This document shows positions 8,678 to 16,054 of a stretch of DNA of 31,562 nt, piece after piece. The stretch covers positions 1 through 31,562 of the forward strand of contig JANPAS010000011.1 in the NCBI GenBank assembly GCA_031430035.1, written 5' to 3'. Source of the DNA: JASGCK01 sp031430035. Its GTDB lineage: Bacteria; Pseudomonadota; Gammaproteobacteria; Burkholderiales; Burkholderiaceae_C. The notes below the pieces were generated by a model. That model was not told the DNA's origin. It saw only the letters and a list, made by a program, of their open reading frames with translations, and made no database searches. A program made the translations under genes and the position numbers. Numbering within the stretch: the first letter of the stretch is position 1; the number at the start of each line of letters is the position of its first letter.

Positions 8678-9640
8678 ATGAAAAATCCTCAACTCAACAA
8701 AAACGGCGAGCTGATTCATTTGCTCTCGACCGAAGGGCTACCGAAAGACATCCTGACGCATATTTTGGATACGGCGGCTAACTTTGCCAGTATCAATGAC
8801 CGCGAAGTGAAGAAGTTACCCCTGCTGCGCGGTAAAACAGTTTTCAATCTTTTCTTTGAAAACTCGACCCGAACCCGCACGACGTTTGAAATTGCTGCGA
8901 CACGTCTTTCAGCCGATGTGATGAATCTAGACATCGCTCGCTCATCCGCCTCCAAAGGCGAGAGCTTGCTCGACACCATTGCCAATCTCTCGGCCATGGC
9001 TGCGGACATTTTTGTAGTCAGACACAGCGAGTCGGGCGCACCGTATTTGATCGCACAAAATTTGCCACCGCATATTCACGTCATCAATGCGGGTGATGGT
9101 CGCCATGCGCACCCGACGCAGGGCTTGCTGGATGTGCTCACCATCAGGCACTACAAAAAAGATTTTGCCAATCTCACGGTCGCCATCGTGGGCGATGTGC
9201 TCCATTCACGTGTGGCGCGAAGCGATATTCACGCGCTCACGACACTGGGCTGCGCCGAAGTGCGTGTGGTGGGTCCCAAGACGCTTGTGCCGTCCGATAT
9301 GGCGGCTTTAGGTGTGCGGGTCTGTCATAGCTTGCAAGAGGGCATTACGGGCGCGGATGTGGTCATCATGTTGCGCCTGCAAAACGAACGCATGGGCGGC
9401 GCTTTGCTGCCTAGCAGCCACGAATACTTTAAGAGCTATGGCCTGACGCAAGAAAAGCTCCAGTGGGCAAAATCAGACGCCATCGTGATGCATCCTGGCC
9501 CGATTAACCGAGGCGTGGAAATTGACTCCTCTGTGGTTGATGGTGCGCAAAGCGTCATCTTGCCTCAAGTCAGTTTTGGCATCGCGGTACGTATGGCGGT
9601 GATGAGCATCGTCTCCGCGAATGAAGGAGATGCCAAATGA
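8678..9640 (+). CDS. pyrB: Aspartate carbamoyltransferase, catalytic subunit
   Basis: A 320-residue enzyme joining carbamoyl phosphate and aspartate, the first committed step of pyrimidine synthesis. Carbamoyl-phosphate binding uses STRTRTTF at 63-70 and HPTQGLLD from His145. The C-terminal HPGPINRG from His272 is also conserved. No pyrI regulatory subunit is encoded here; a dihydroorotase-like gene overlaps the stop by four bases instead. This is the class A-type arrangement known from Pseudomonas, where PyrB assembles with a dihydroorotase-like partner. Such assembly is inferred for this organism. Confidence 0.96.
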   Translation: MKNPQLNKNGELIHLLSTEGLPKDILTHILDTAANFASINDREVKKLPLLRGKTVFNLFFENSTRTRTTFEIAATRLSADVMNLDIARSSASKGESLLDTIANLSAMAADIFVVRHSESGAPYLIAQNLPPHIHVINAGDGRHAHPTQGLLDVLTIRHYKKDFANLTVAIVGDVLHSRVARSDIHALTTLGCAEVRVVGPKTLVPSDMAALGVRVCHSLQEGITGADVVIMLRLQNERMGGALLPSSHEYFKSYGLTQEKLQWAKSDAIVMHPGPINRGVEIDSSVVDGAQSVILPQVSFGIAVRMAVMSIVSANEGDAK

Positions 9641-10917
9641 AGATATTGATTCAAGGTGGTCGCATCATTGATCCGAAAAGTGGACTTGACCAGCAAGGTG
9701 ATGTGGCTGTGGCGAATGGTCGCATTGCCTCGCTAGGACGAGTCGTGCAAGGCTTTCAGCCCGATAAAGTGATTGACGCCAGTGGTTGTTGGATTATTCC
9801 AGGCTTGGTGGATTTGAATGCGCGTCTTGGCGAGCCTGGTGGCGAACACGCTCACATGCTCCAGTCCGAGCTTGCAGCTGCAGGTGCGGGCGGCGTGACA
9901 TCCGTCGTGTGTCCGCCTGACACCTCGCCCGTGCTGGATGAGCCAGGTCTTGTAGAGATGCTCAAGTTTCGCGCTCAAAAACGCCATGCGGCGCGTGTCT
10001 TTCCACTGGGAGCACTCACACGCGGTTTGAAGGGCGAATCACTCACCGCGATGCTGGAACTGTTTGACGCAGGCTGCGTTGGATTTGGTCAAGCCGAAGT
10101 GCCGATTGTGAACACGCAAACGCTGCAGCGTGCCATGCAATACGCCGCCACGCATGACCTTACGGTTTGGCTCAGGCCACAGGACGCGTGGCTTGGCAAG
10201 GGAATTGCAGCCAGCGGGGCTTATGCCACAAGGCTTGGGCTCTCGGGCATTCCCGTGATGGCGGAAACGATTGCTTTGCAAACGATATTTGATTTGCAGC
10301 GCAGTACGGGCGCACGAGTGCATTTGCAGCGCATCAGTTCTAGCGCAGGCGCAGCTTTACTCAAAGCGGCTAAAGCGGAAGGCCTGCCTGTGACGGCTGA
10401 CGTCAGTATGAATTCCCTCTTCCTTGTCGACAACGACATTGGCTACTTCGACAGCCGTATGCGTCTCTCGCCACCACTGCGTCAATCGCGCGACCGCGAT
10501 GCACTCAGGGCCGCCATCATTGACGGCACGATTGACGCCATCGTCTCAGACCACACGCCCGTCAGCGAAGACGGCAAAGCGCTGCCATTTGCTGAAGCTG
10601 AAGTGGGCGCAACGGGATTGGAGTTGTTGCTCAATCTGACGCTGCGTTTTGCTGCTGAGACAAAGATCACCGTTGCACAGGCGCTGGAGTGTGTCTCTAC
10701 GCGGGCTGCCAAGGTTCTGGCTAAGGACAGCATTGGCCACTTGAGCCTGCATGGGCAAGCGGATGTCGTCGTGTTTGACCCCAAAGCTATTTGGTCTGTT
10801 AATGCTCAAAATTTACTGAGTCACGGTAAGCACACGCCTTTCTCGGGATTTGAGTTTGTGGGCAAAGTGAAAGCCACGGTTGTGAACGGACATCTGGCGT
10901 ATGAAGGCAGCGTTTAA
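9637..10917 (+). CDS. Dihydroorotase homologue lacking metal ligands (PyrC'/PyrX-like)
   Basis: A 426-residue amidohydrolase-fold protein closest to type I dihydroorotase, but with the active site dismantled. Where active enzymes have HxH in the PGLxD segment, this has Asn61 and Arg63 (PGLVDLNARLGEPG). The later ligand positions also differ: LRPQDAWL and HLQRISSS replace the usual His-containing segments. Only the distal Asp305-His306 (SDHTPV) remains. It should not hydrolyse dihydroorotate. In Pseudomonas such a PyrC' protein is a structural partner needed for PyrB activity, and the ATGA overlap with pyrB supports the same role. A catalytic dihydroorotase should lie elsewhere in the genome. 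Many annotation pipelines would label it pyrC. Confidence 0.88.
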   Translation: MKILIQGGRIIDPKSGLDQQGDVAVANGRIASLGRVVQGFQPDKVIDASGCWIIPGLVDLNARLGEPGGEHAHMLQSELAAAGAGGVTSVVCPPDTSPVLDEPGLVEMLKFRAQKRHAARVFPLGALTRGLKGESLTAMLELFDAGCVGFGQAEVPIVNTQTLQRAMQYAATHDLTVWLRPQDAWLGKGIAASGAYATRLGLSGIPVMAETIALQTIFDLQRSTGARVHLQRISSSAGAALLKAAKAEGLPVTADVSMNSLFLVDNDIGYFDSRMRLSPPLRQSRDRDALRAAIIDGTIDAIVSDHTPVSEDGKALPFAEAEVGATGLELLLNLTLRFAAETKITVAQALECVSTRAAKVLAKDSIGHLSLHGQADVVVFDPKAIWSVNAQNLLSHGKHTPFSGFEFVGKVKATVVNGHLAYEGSV

Positions 10918-11620
10918 GCTGATTCGCGCCGTCCTGCACTTGTTGCGGGGATACTGGATTATCAAAACGCAGTTTGCAAAAATATCGCAAAAAAAGCGTG
11001 CGGATCATGTTCAGCAATGGTCAGCGCAGTTGCTGTCTATCTTAGGCTTGCAATTACGGGTGATCGGGGAGCCTATTGCAGGCGGGATGATCGTCGCCAA
11101 CCACATCTCTTGGCTGGATAACGTGGCGATCCATGCAGCGCATTTTTGCCGTTTTATTGCCAAATCTGATATTAAAAATTGGCCTTTAATTGGCTATCTG
11201 ACGGACCAAACGGGCATGCTCTTCATTGAGCGAACCAGTCGCCGTGATGCGCACCGCGTGGTGGAGGCTGTAGCGGCGCGATTGCAAGCAGGCGACTGTG
11301 TGGCCGTGTTCCCCGAGGGCACGACTGGCGAGGGGCGTGAGCTACTGCCTTTTCACGCCAACATGATTCAAAGTGCGATTGAGGCCAATAGCAAGGTACA
11401 GCCTGTGGCGATTCGTTACATCGATTCGGCAAGCGGCGAGCAATCCTTTGCGCCTAGTTTTATCGGTGACGATACGCTTTTGCAATCCGTATGGCGTACC
11501 CTGCGTGCCAAACCCATGACTGCCGTGCTTGTGTTTGGCGAACCTGAGTTGGCTGCGGGGCGCGACAGGCGAACTTGGGCGAATGACCTTCGCACCACCA
11601 TTCATACAATGCTCTCATGA
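10901..11620 (+). CDS. Lysophospholipid acyltransferase family protein (PlsC-like)
   Basis: A 239-residue 1-acyl-glycerol-3-phosphate acyltransferase-type protein. The catalytic NHxxxxD motif is NHISWLD (His68, Asp73), and the substrate-binding VFPEGTTG lies near residues 135-142. A hydrophobic N-terminal region would hold it at the inner membrane, where the family adds an acyl chain to lysophosphatidate or a related lipid. The start overlaps the 3' end of the dihydroorotase homologue by 17 bases, and the stop overlaps the Nudix gene by four, so it belongs to the same unit. The exact acceptor lipid is not known. Confidence 0.9.
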   Translation: MKAAFKLIRAVLHLLRGYWIIKTQFAKISQKKRADHVQQWSAQLLSILGLQLRVIGEPIAGGMIVANHISWLDNVAIHAAHFCRFIAKSDIKNWPLIGYLTDQTGMLFIERTSRRDAHRVVEAVAARLQAGDCVAVFPEGTTGEGRELLPFHANMIQSAIEANSKVQPVAIRYIDSASGEQSFAPSFIGDDTLLQSVWRTLRAKPMTAVLVFGEPELAAGRDRRTWANDLRTTIHTMLS

Positions 11621-12195
11621 CCGACATCGCAACACCATCAAATTTTAAGTTTTGCCCCCAGTGCGGAACAGGCTTGTCCTGGATTAGTGCCGAAGAGGAC
11701 GGCGGGGCAAAATCCCGCTGGCGCTGCACCGCTTGCAGTTTTGTGCACTGGAATAATCCAACGCCCGTGCTGGCCGCCGTCGTTGAAATCAAAGAAACAG
11801 GCCAAATTCTGCTTGCGCGTAACGCTGCTTGGAGCGGCAAATTTTTTGCACTCATTACAGGCTTTATGGAAGCGGGCGAGTCGCCACAAGAAGGCATTTC
11901 GCGCGAGGTCAAAGAAGAAACCAATCTTGATGTGAGCAAACTCAATCTCATTGGTGCGTATGACTTTAAGCGCATGAATCAAGTCATCATTGCGTACCAT
12001 GTGGTGGCTAGCGGCGAGGTTATCTTGTCGCCAGAGCTTGTGGAATATAGGCTGTTTGCTCCTGAAGACTTAAAATGTTGGCGTGCTGGAACGGGCTACG
12101 CACTGGCCGATTGGTTAGTTACAAAGGGCATCACGCCGCAATTTGTCGAACTACCGCCCAGACCCGATGCAACCTATACAAAAGACTCCGAATGA
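11617..12195 (+). CDS. Nudix hydrolase with N-terminal zinc ribbon
   Basis: A 192-residue protein with two parts. A small zinc ribbon has cysteines 13/16 and 37/40 (FCPQCG and CTAC). A Nudix domain follows, with its box starting at Gly82: Glu88, then REVKEE at 96-101. The position normally occupied by glycine after EE carries Asn103, a modest departure. Nudix enzymes cleave nucleoside diphosphates linked to another group; a zinc ribbon recalls NudC-type NAD pyrophosphatases, but the substrate is not determined. It is joined by ATGA overlaps to the acyltransferase upstream and tusA downstream. Confidence 0.88.
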   Translation: MTDIATPSNFKFCPQCGTGLSWISAEEDGGAKSRWRCTACSFVHWNNPTPVLAAVVEIKETGQILLARNAAWSGKFFALITGFMEAGESPQEGISREVKEETNLDVSKLNLIGAYDFKRMNQVIIAYHVVASGEVILSPELVEYRLFAPEDLKCWRAGTGYALADWLVTKGITPQFVELPPRPDATYTKDSE

Positions 12196-12419
12196 ACATT
12201 GATAAAGAACTCGACACCAGCGGCCTCAATTGCCCGCTGCCTATTTTGAAAGCAAAAAAAGCTTTAGCTGAAATGACCAGCGGACAGCTGCTTCGCGTGA
12301 CGGCAACCGATGCAGGTTCGATGCGCGACTTTGCAACTTTTGCCAAGCAAACGGGAAACGAACTGCTCGATCAGCAGGTCGTTGGCAATGCCTTTGTACA
12401 CACGCTCAAGCGGCGCTAA
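12192..12419 (+). CDS. tusA: TusA-family sulfurtransferase
   Basis: A 75-residue sulfur-carrier protein. The signature CPLP at 14-17 within DTSGLNCPLPILK gives the sulfur-accepting Cys14. Family members relay persulfide sulfur for tRNA thiolation, molybdenum cofactor synthesis or sulfur oxidation; which applies here is unknown. The frame is open upstream to 12075, but the ATG at 12192 overlaps the Nudix stop as ATGA and gives the normal family length, so I use it. Its TAA overlaps the stop of the convergent ferredoxin gene by four bases (12416-12419). Confidence 0.9.
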   Translation: MNIDKELDTSGLNCPLPILKAKKALAEMTSGQLLRVTATDAGSMRDFATFAKQTGNELLDQQVVGNAFVHTLKRR

Positions 12420-12676
12420 ATTGCAGTGCTAGGTGCCACTAAGCGCCTGTATTTCGCCCAGAGCGATTCGTTGTTTTCAATGTGCGCGGAGTTGATAGGA
12501 ATGCAATCCACAGGGCACACTTGCACGCACTGCGGCTCATCAAAATGTCCGACGCACTCCGTACATTTGTGCGGGTCAATCTCATAAATTTCTTCGCCCA
12601 AATAAATCGCCTCGTTGGGGCATTCGGGCTCGCAGACATCGCAGTTGATGCAAGCGTCGGTGATCATTAGCGCCAT
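12416..12676 (-). CDS. YfhL-family 4Fe-4S dicluster ferredoxin
   Basis: An 86-residue ferredoxin starting MALMITDACINCDVC. The first cluster motif has Cys9, Cys12, Cys15 and Cys19. The second has Cys38 and Cys41, then Cys50 and Cys54 after a longer spacer (CTECVGHFDEPQCVQVC), the insertion typical of the YfhL type. It carries electrons in the cytoplasm; its partner is unknown. The ATG shares one base with the coaD stop (TAATG), so it is the last gene of apbC-rsmD-coaD-ferredoxin. The coaD-ferredoxin pairing is common in proteobacteria. Confidence 0.92.
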   Translation of the reverse strand: MALMITDACINCDVCEPECPNEAIYLGEEIYEIDPHKCTECVGHFDEPQCVQVCPVDCIPINSAHIENNESLWAKYRRLVAPSTAI

Positions 12677-13152
12677 TATTTTTGACCTAAAGCCGTCAGT
12701 ACATTAGGGCTAACCATTTCGGATACATCACCGCCCAGTTTAGAAATTTCTCGTACCAAGGTTGAACTGATGCACTGCACGTTAGAGGTGGGTAGCAAGA
12801 ACACGCTCTCTACGCTGGGCAGCATCTTTTTATTCATCGCCGCCATTTGAGTTTCATAGTCAAGATCCGTGCTATTTCTGATACCGCGAACGATGATGCT
12901 CGCGTTTTGCGCCTTGCAAAAATCGACCAACAACCCATCAAACGGCACCACCACCAAATTAGCAGAATTCTTGCAAGCAGCCTTTGTCAGATTTATCCGC
13001 TCATCTAAAGTAAACAGTGTTTTTTTGTGATGTGCCACCGCTACAGCAATAACGACTTCATCAAACATCGTTGCGGAGCGCGTGACAATATCCAGATGCC
13101 CCAGCGTGATGGGGTCAAAGGTGCCGCTATAGACTGCAATTTTTTTGCTCAT
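12676..13152 (-). CDS. coaD: Phosphopantetheine adenylyltransferase
   Basis: A 158-residue enzyme that transfers AMP from ATP to 4'-phosphopantetheine in coenzyme A synthesis. The nucleotidyltransferase motif GTFDPITLGH at 10-19 holds the TxGH signature, and ISSTLVR lies in the C-terminal half. The frame is open 93 bases further upstream, but that extension overlaps rsmD. The ATG at 13152 is preceded by an AGGGAT ribosome site and gives the E. coli-like length. It lies seven bases downstream of rsmD and one base overlaps the ferredoxin start. Confidence 0.95.
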   Translation of the reverse strand: MSKKIAVYSGTFDPITLGHLDIVTRSATMFDEVVIAVAVAHHKKTLFTLDERINLTKAACKNSANLVVVPFDGLLVDFCKAQNASIIVRGIRNSTDLDYETQMAAMNKKMLPSVESVFLLPTSNVQCISSTLVREISKLGGDVSEMVSPNVLTALGQK

Positions 13153-13159
13153 GATGGCA

Positions 13160-13831
13160 TTATCCCTTTTGTAGCAAGTGGTAGCAAACCATGCCTGCTT
13201 TGCCTTGGCGAGTGATTGAAAGGCCGAAAGGCGCAAGCTCCTCATTCTTCCACACGCGATCCGATTCCAAGTAGAGAAGCCCTTGCGCCTTGACGATACG
13301 AGCAGCAGCTTTTAGTGCTGGCGTATACAAATCAGACTGGAATGGGGGGTCTAAAAATACGACATCAATACTGCTGGCCGCTAGGCGAGCCATATGCGCC
13401 ATTGCCTCGCCTTGAACAATTTGCACATTCTTCGCAGACAGCCTATCCCGCAGGCCAATCAGGGAGGGGCACAGCGAAGGGTCTTGCTCGCAGACCAAGA
13501 CCGACGTGGCTCCGCGCGATGCGGCCTCAAAACCTAGCGCGCCCGTACCAGCAAACGCATCCACGCAGTAGAGGCCCGTCAGGTCTTGCCCGAGCCAGTT
13601 GAACAGCGTCTCCCTCACGCGATTGGGTGTGGGGCGAAGACCTTCCTTGCTGGCGACGGTTAGCAAGCTGCGCTTCCATTGACCGCCAATGATTCTGATC
13701 TCAGAAGAACCCCCCTGTCGCTTTGCGACATCCCCCCAGCCGTGCAGGGGAGAACTTTGTTTTTTAGTTTGCCCCTGCGCAGTAGGGGAAATGTCAGCAC
13801 GAGCTGACAAAGGGGTTCTTCCGTTCTTCAT
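13160..13831 (-). CDS. rsmD: 16S rRNA (guanine(966)-N(2))-methyltransferase with unusual N-terminal extension
   Basis: A 223-residue RsmD-family methyltransferase. The conserved core starts at about residue 44 with EIRIIGGQWKR. The SAM-binding motif is DAFAGTGALGFEA from Asp91, and the catalytic DPPF is at 161-164. The first 43 residues are not family-like: residues 4-43 are encoded by the palindromic repeat at 13705-13820. No ATG, GTG or TTG lies in frame between the repeat and the core. The only reasonable starts are the ATG at 13831, which overlaps the apbC stop as ATGA, or a TTG inside the repeat. Either way the repeat appears to be translated. Function is confident, the N-terminus is not. 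Confidence 0.88.
   Translation of the reverse strand: MKNGRTPLSARADISPTAQGQTKKQSSPLHGWGDVAKRQGGSSEIRIIGGQWKRSLLTVASKEGLRPTPNRVRETLFNWLGQDLTGLYCVDAFAGTGALGFEAASRGATSVLVCEQDPSLCPSLIGLRDRLSAKNVQIVQGEAMAHMARLAASSIDVVFLDPPFQSDLYTPALKAAARIVKAQGLLYLESDRVWKNEELAPFGLSITRQGKAGMVCYHLLQKG
13705..13820. repeat. Palindromic repeat element within the 5' end of rsmD
   Basis: A 116-base element bounded by perfect nine-base inverted ends, AAGAACCCC (13705-13713) and GGGGTTCTT (13812-13820). Inside are two strong small hairpins: TGTCGC-TTT-GCGACA at 13716-13730, and TGTCAGC-ACGA-GCTGACA at 13792-13809. Two weaker C-run/G-run pairings lie between them, around 13732-13750 and 13772-13788. The layout resembles dispersed intergenic palindromic elements of betaproteobacteria, but no second full copy is seen in this window. 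I see no clear target-site duplication. Confidence 0.75.
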
Positions 13832-14916
13832 GTCTCTTTCGAGATACTAATGGTTGGGAACTTGCTAGAAAAATCTTTCGCTTTGCTGGCAATTTTGACC
13901 GCCACTTGCCGCGCAATCGCTTTGTAAATCGCCGACACATCGCCGTCAGGATCGGCAACCACAGTGGGTTTGCCGCTGTCCGCCTCAACGCGAATTTGCA
14001 TATTGAGCGGGAGTGCACCCAAATAATCCATGCCGTAGTTGTGCGCCATTTTTTTACCACCGTCCACACCAAAGATATGCTCTTGATGGCCGCAGTTGCT
14101 ACACACATGCACCGCCATGTTCTCTACGATGCCCAAGATAGGCACGCCCACTTTTTCAAACATCTTGATACCTTTTTTGGCATCCAATAGCGCGATGTCT
14201 TGCGGTGTCGTCACAATCACCGCGCCCGTCATCGGTACGCGCTGCGAGAGCGTCAGCTGTATATCGCCTGTGCCAGGCGGCATATCGACGATCAAATAAT
14301 CTAAGTGGCCCCAATTGGTTTGACGCAAGAGTTGCTCCAGCGCCTGGGTTGCCATCGGGCCACGCCAAATCATGGCTTCATCTTTGTCCACTAAAAAACC
14401 AATCGACATGACCTGCACGCCGTAGTTTTCCATCGGATCCATCGTCTTGCCATCTTCGGACTCAGGACGACCTTCAATGCCCATCATCATGGGTTGACTG
14501 GGGCCGTAGATGTCAGCGTCCAAAATGCCAACCGCAGCACCTTCCGCGGCCAAGGCCAGCGCCAAATTGACGGCGGTTGTGCTCTTACCCACGCCGCCTT
14601 TGCCCGACGCAACTGCGACGATGTTTTTGATGTTGGGCAGCAGTGCTACGCCGCGCTGCGCTGCATGAGTAGCCACTTTGGTACTGATTTGTACCGAGAC
14701 ATTACTCACCCCAGATACAGTTTTAGCGGCAGCAATCAAGGCACGCCTTAAAAGCGCGTGCTGGCTTTTGGCTGGGTAGCCCATTTCCAAATCAAACGAC
14801 ACATCACCATTGGCAAAGCTGACGTTTTTGATTTGTTTAGTACTGACAAAATCTTTGCCTGTGTTGGGGTCTAGGACAGAGGTGAGGGCGGAGAGTAGTT
14901 GGGTAGTGTCTTGCAT
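13828..14916 (-). CDS. apbC: Iron-sulfur cluster carrier protein, Mrp/ApbC family
   Basis: A 362-residue P-loop ATPase that carries and delivers 4Fe-4S clusters. An N-terminal MIP18-like domain occupies about the first 80 residues. The deviant Walker A GKGGVGKS is at 105-112, and the C-terminal CSNC cluster-binding pair is Cys272/Cys275. It is divergent from the DUF3305 gene, with 60 bases between the starts. Being next to a locus rich in iron-sulfur proteins may be meaningful, but its minus-strand operon (rsmD, coaD, ferredoxin) is housekeeping. Its stop overlaps the rsmD ATG. Confidence 0.95.
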   Translation of the reverse strand: MQDTTQLLSALTSVLDPNTGKDFVSTKQIKNVSFANGDVSFDLEMGYPAKSQHALLRRALIAAAKTVSGVSNVSVQISTKVATHAAQRGVALLPNIKNIVAVASGKGGVGKSTTAVNLALALAAEGAAVGILDADIYGPSQPMMMGIEGRPESEDGKTMDPMENYGVQVMSIGFLVDKDEAMIWRGPMATQALEQLLRQTNWGHLDYLIVDMPPGTGDIQLTLSQRVPMTGAVIVTTPQDIALLDAKKGIKMFEKVGVPILGIVENMAVHVCSNCGHQEHIFGVDGGKKMAHNYGMDYLGALPLNMQIRVEADSGKPTVVADPDGDVSAIYKAIARQVAVKIASKAKDFSSKFPTISISKET

Positions 14917-14976
14917 AGCGCCTGATTGTAGTTAAGCAATGCGGCGCAATCTGGTCGCCTGCATAATGGCGACACT

Positions 14977-15486
14977 ATGAATTCTTCGCTAGAGAACACC
15001 CTTCAAGTTGCGGTCGTGATGCGCCAAGTGCCCAACACGGGTGTGGCTGCACGCTGGCAGTCTCACCGCTGGGAGCTTGCCAGCGTCACCCCTGTGCAGG
15101 CGGTCGATGACGCAGCGGTCAACGCACATTCAAAAACATACTCACCTTTGGATGTGCAGCTATTTAAAGACGATGCCCAGGGCTACCGTTTAAACGTGGA
15201 GAGCCCCGCGCCGTGCTGGTTTGTGATGTGGCGTATGGAGGAGGGCGATGAGTTTCCTGATGTGCAAGCCGTGTCGCTGAGTTACCACGACGCGGGGCGT
15301 TGGCTGGATTCGCAAGAGCGTGTAGACCAAGTGCCACTTCTGCCCCACTATCCTGAGTTGGTGGAGACGCTCCGCGAGTTTGTTGACTTGCACGACACAC
15401 CAGAAGTAAAACGCCGCAAACGGCCAGACAGTTTTAAAACGCTCACTGATCGGTTTGGTAAGCCAGCGAGGGTGTCACATGGCTGA
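14977..15486 (+). CDS. DUF3305 domain-containing protein of the formate dehydrogenase locus
   Basis: A 169-residue soluble protein recognised as DUF3305 by its LQVAVVMRQVPNTGVAARW opening and the VMWRMEEGDEFPDVQAVSLSY stretch. No signal peptide or membrane segment is seen, so it is probably cytoplasmic. The family occurs beside formate dehydrogenase genes; its activity is not known to me. The C-terminus is rich in Arg/Lys (VKRRKRPDS). It opens the plus-strand locus and overlaps the DUF3306 gene by eight bases. I see no convincing promoter in the 60-base gap shared with apbC. Confidence 0.85.
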   Translation: MNSSLENTLQVAVVMRQVPNTGVAARWQSHRWELASVTPVQAVDDAAVNAHSKTYSPLDVQLFKDDAQGYRLNVESPAPCWFVMWRMEEGDEFPDVQAVSLSYHDAGRWLDSQERVDQVPLLPHYPELVETLREFVDLHDTPEVKRRKRPDSFKTLTDRFGKPARVSHG

Positions 15487-16054
15487 GGGTCACCCATCTG
15501 ATAAAGGATTTTTAGGGCGTTGGTCAGCACGGAAAGTGGCGGTCAAAGAAGGCAAGCCTATTGCTGACATTACAAGACCTGCTCCGCAAGCCATGGCAGT
15601 ATTGCCCTCGCGGACTGCACAGCCCACAGAGGCCGTGGGTAAAGGTCTACAAGAGCTGCCTGCATTGACACTGGAAGATGTTGCCGCGCTCACGCCCGCA
15701 TCCGATTTCAGCACCTTCGTTGCCAAAGGCGTGGATAGCGTCGTCAAAAATGCAGCGATGAAGAAACTGTTTGCTGATCCGCACTACAACATCATGGATG
15801 GTCTCGACATCTACATTGGCGACTACAGCACGCATGCACCAATGCCACAATCTGTAATTGACGAAATCACCAAAGATGGTTTTTTGAATATGTTCCAAAA
15901 AGAGGAAGTGCCCCCTAATGACAACCCTGATTTGCAATTGCAACGAGACGATGCCGCTGGACGAGAAGGCGCTATCGATAGCGCTCTCCAGTCACCTCAA
16001 GATCCCGCAGGACTTGAAACTGCACAGCCTCTTGTGCCGCCGCCAAGCACCTGA
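15479..16054 (+). CDS. DUF3306 domain-containing protein of the formate dehydrogenase locus
   Basis: A 191-residue protein with the DUF3306 features FLGRWSARK near the start and the central AAMKKLFADPHYNIMDGLD. No cysteine pairs, signal peptide or membrane segment are seen; function is unknown, and it is found with formate dehydrogenase accessory genes. The ATG at 15479 gives an eight-base overlap with DUF3305. The last 45 codons (15918-16054) overlap the start of the polyferredoxin gene in another frame, an unusually long overlap. The tail encoded there is proline/glutamine-rich and low-complexity (PLVPPPST at the end). Confidence 0.83.
   Translation: MAEGHPSDKGFLGRWSARKVAVKEGKPIADITRPAPQAMAVLPSRTAQPTEAVGKGLQELPALTLEDVAALTPASDFSTFVAKGVDSVVKNAAMKKLFADPHYNIMDGLDIYIGDYSTHAPMPQSVIDEITKDGFLNMFQKEEVPPNDNPDLQLQRDDAAGREGAIDSALQSPQDPAGLETAQPLVPPPST

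Noticed and set aside
11460..11975. A 171-codon minus-strand frame across the acyltransferase and Nudix genes
   Set aside because: Both plus-strand genes are well supported; the antisense translation shows no motif.
13153..13245. Longer N-terminus for coaD
   Set aside because: It overlaps rsmD and has no family similarity. The ATG at 13152 matches the usual length.
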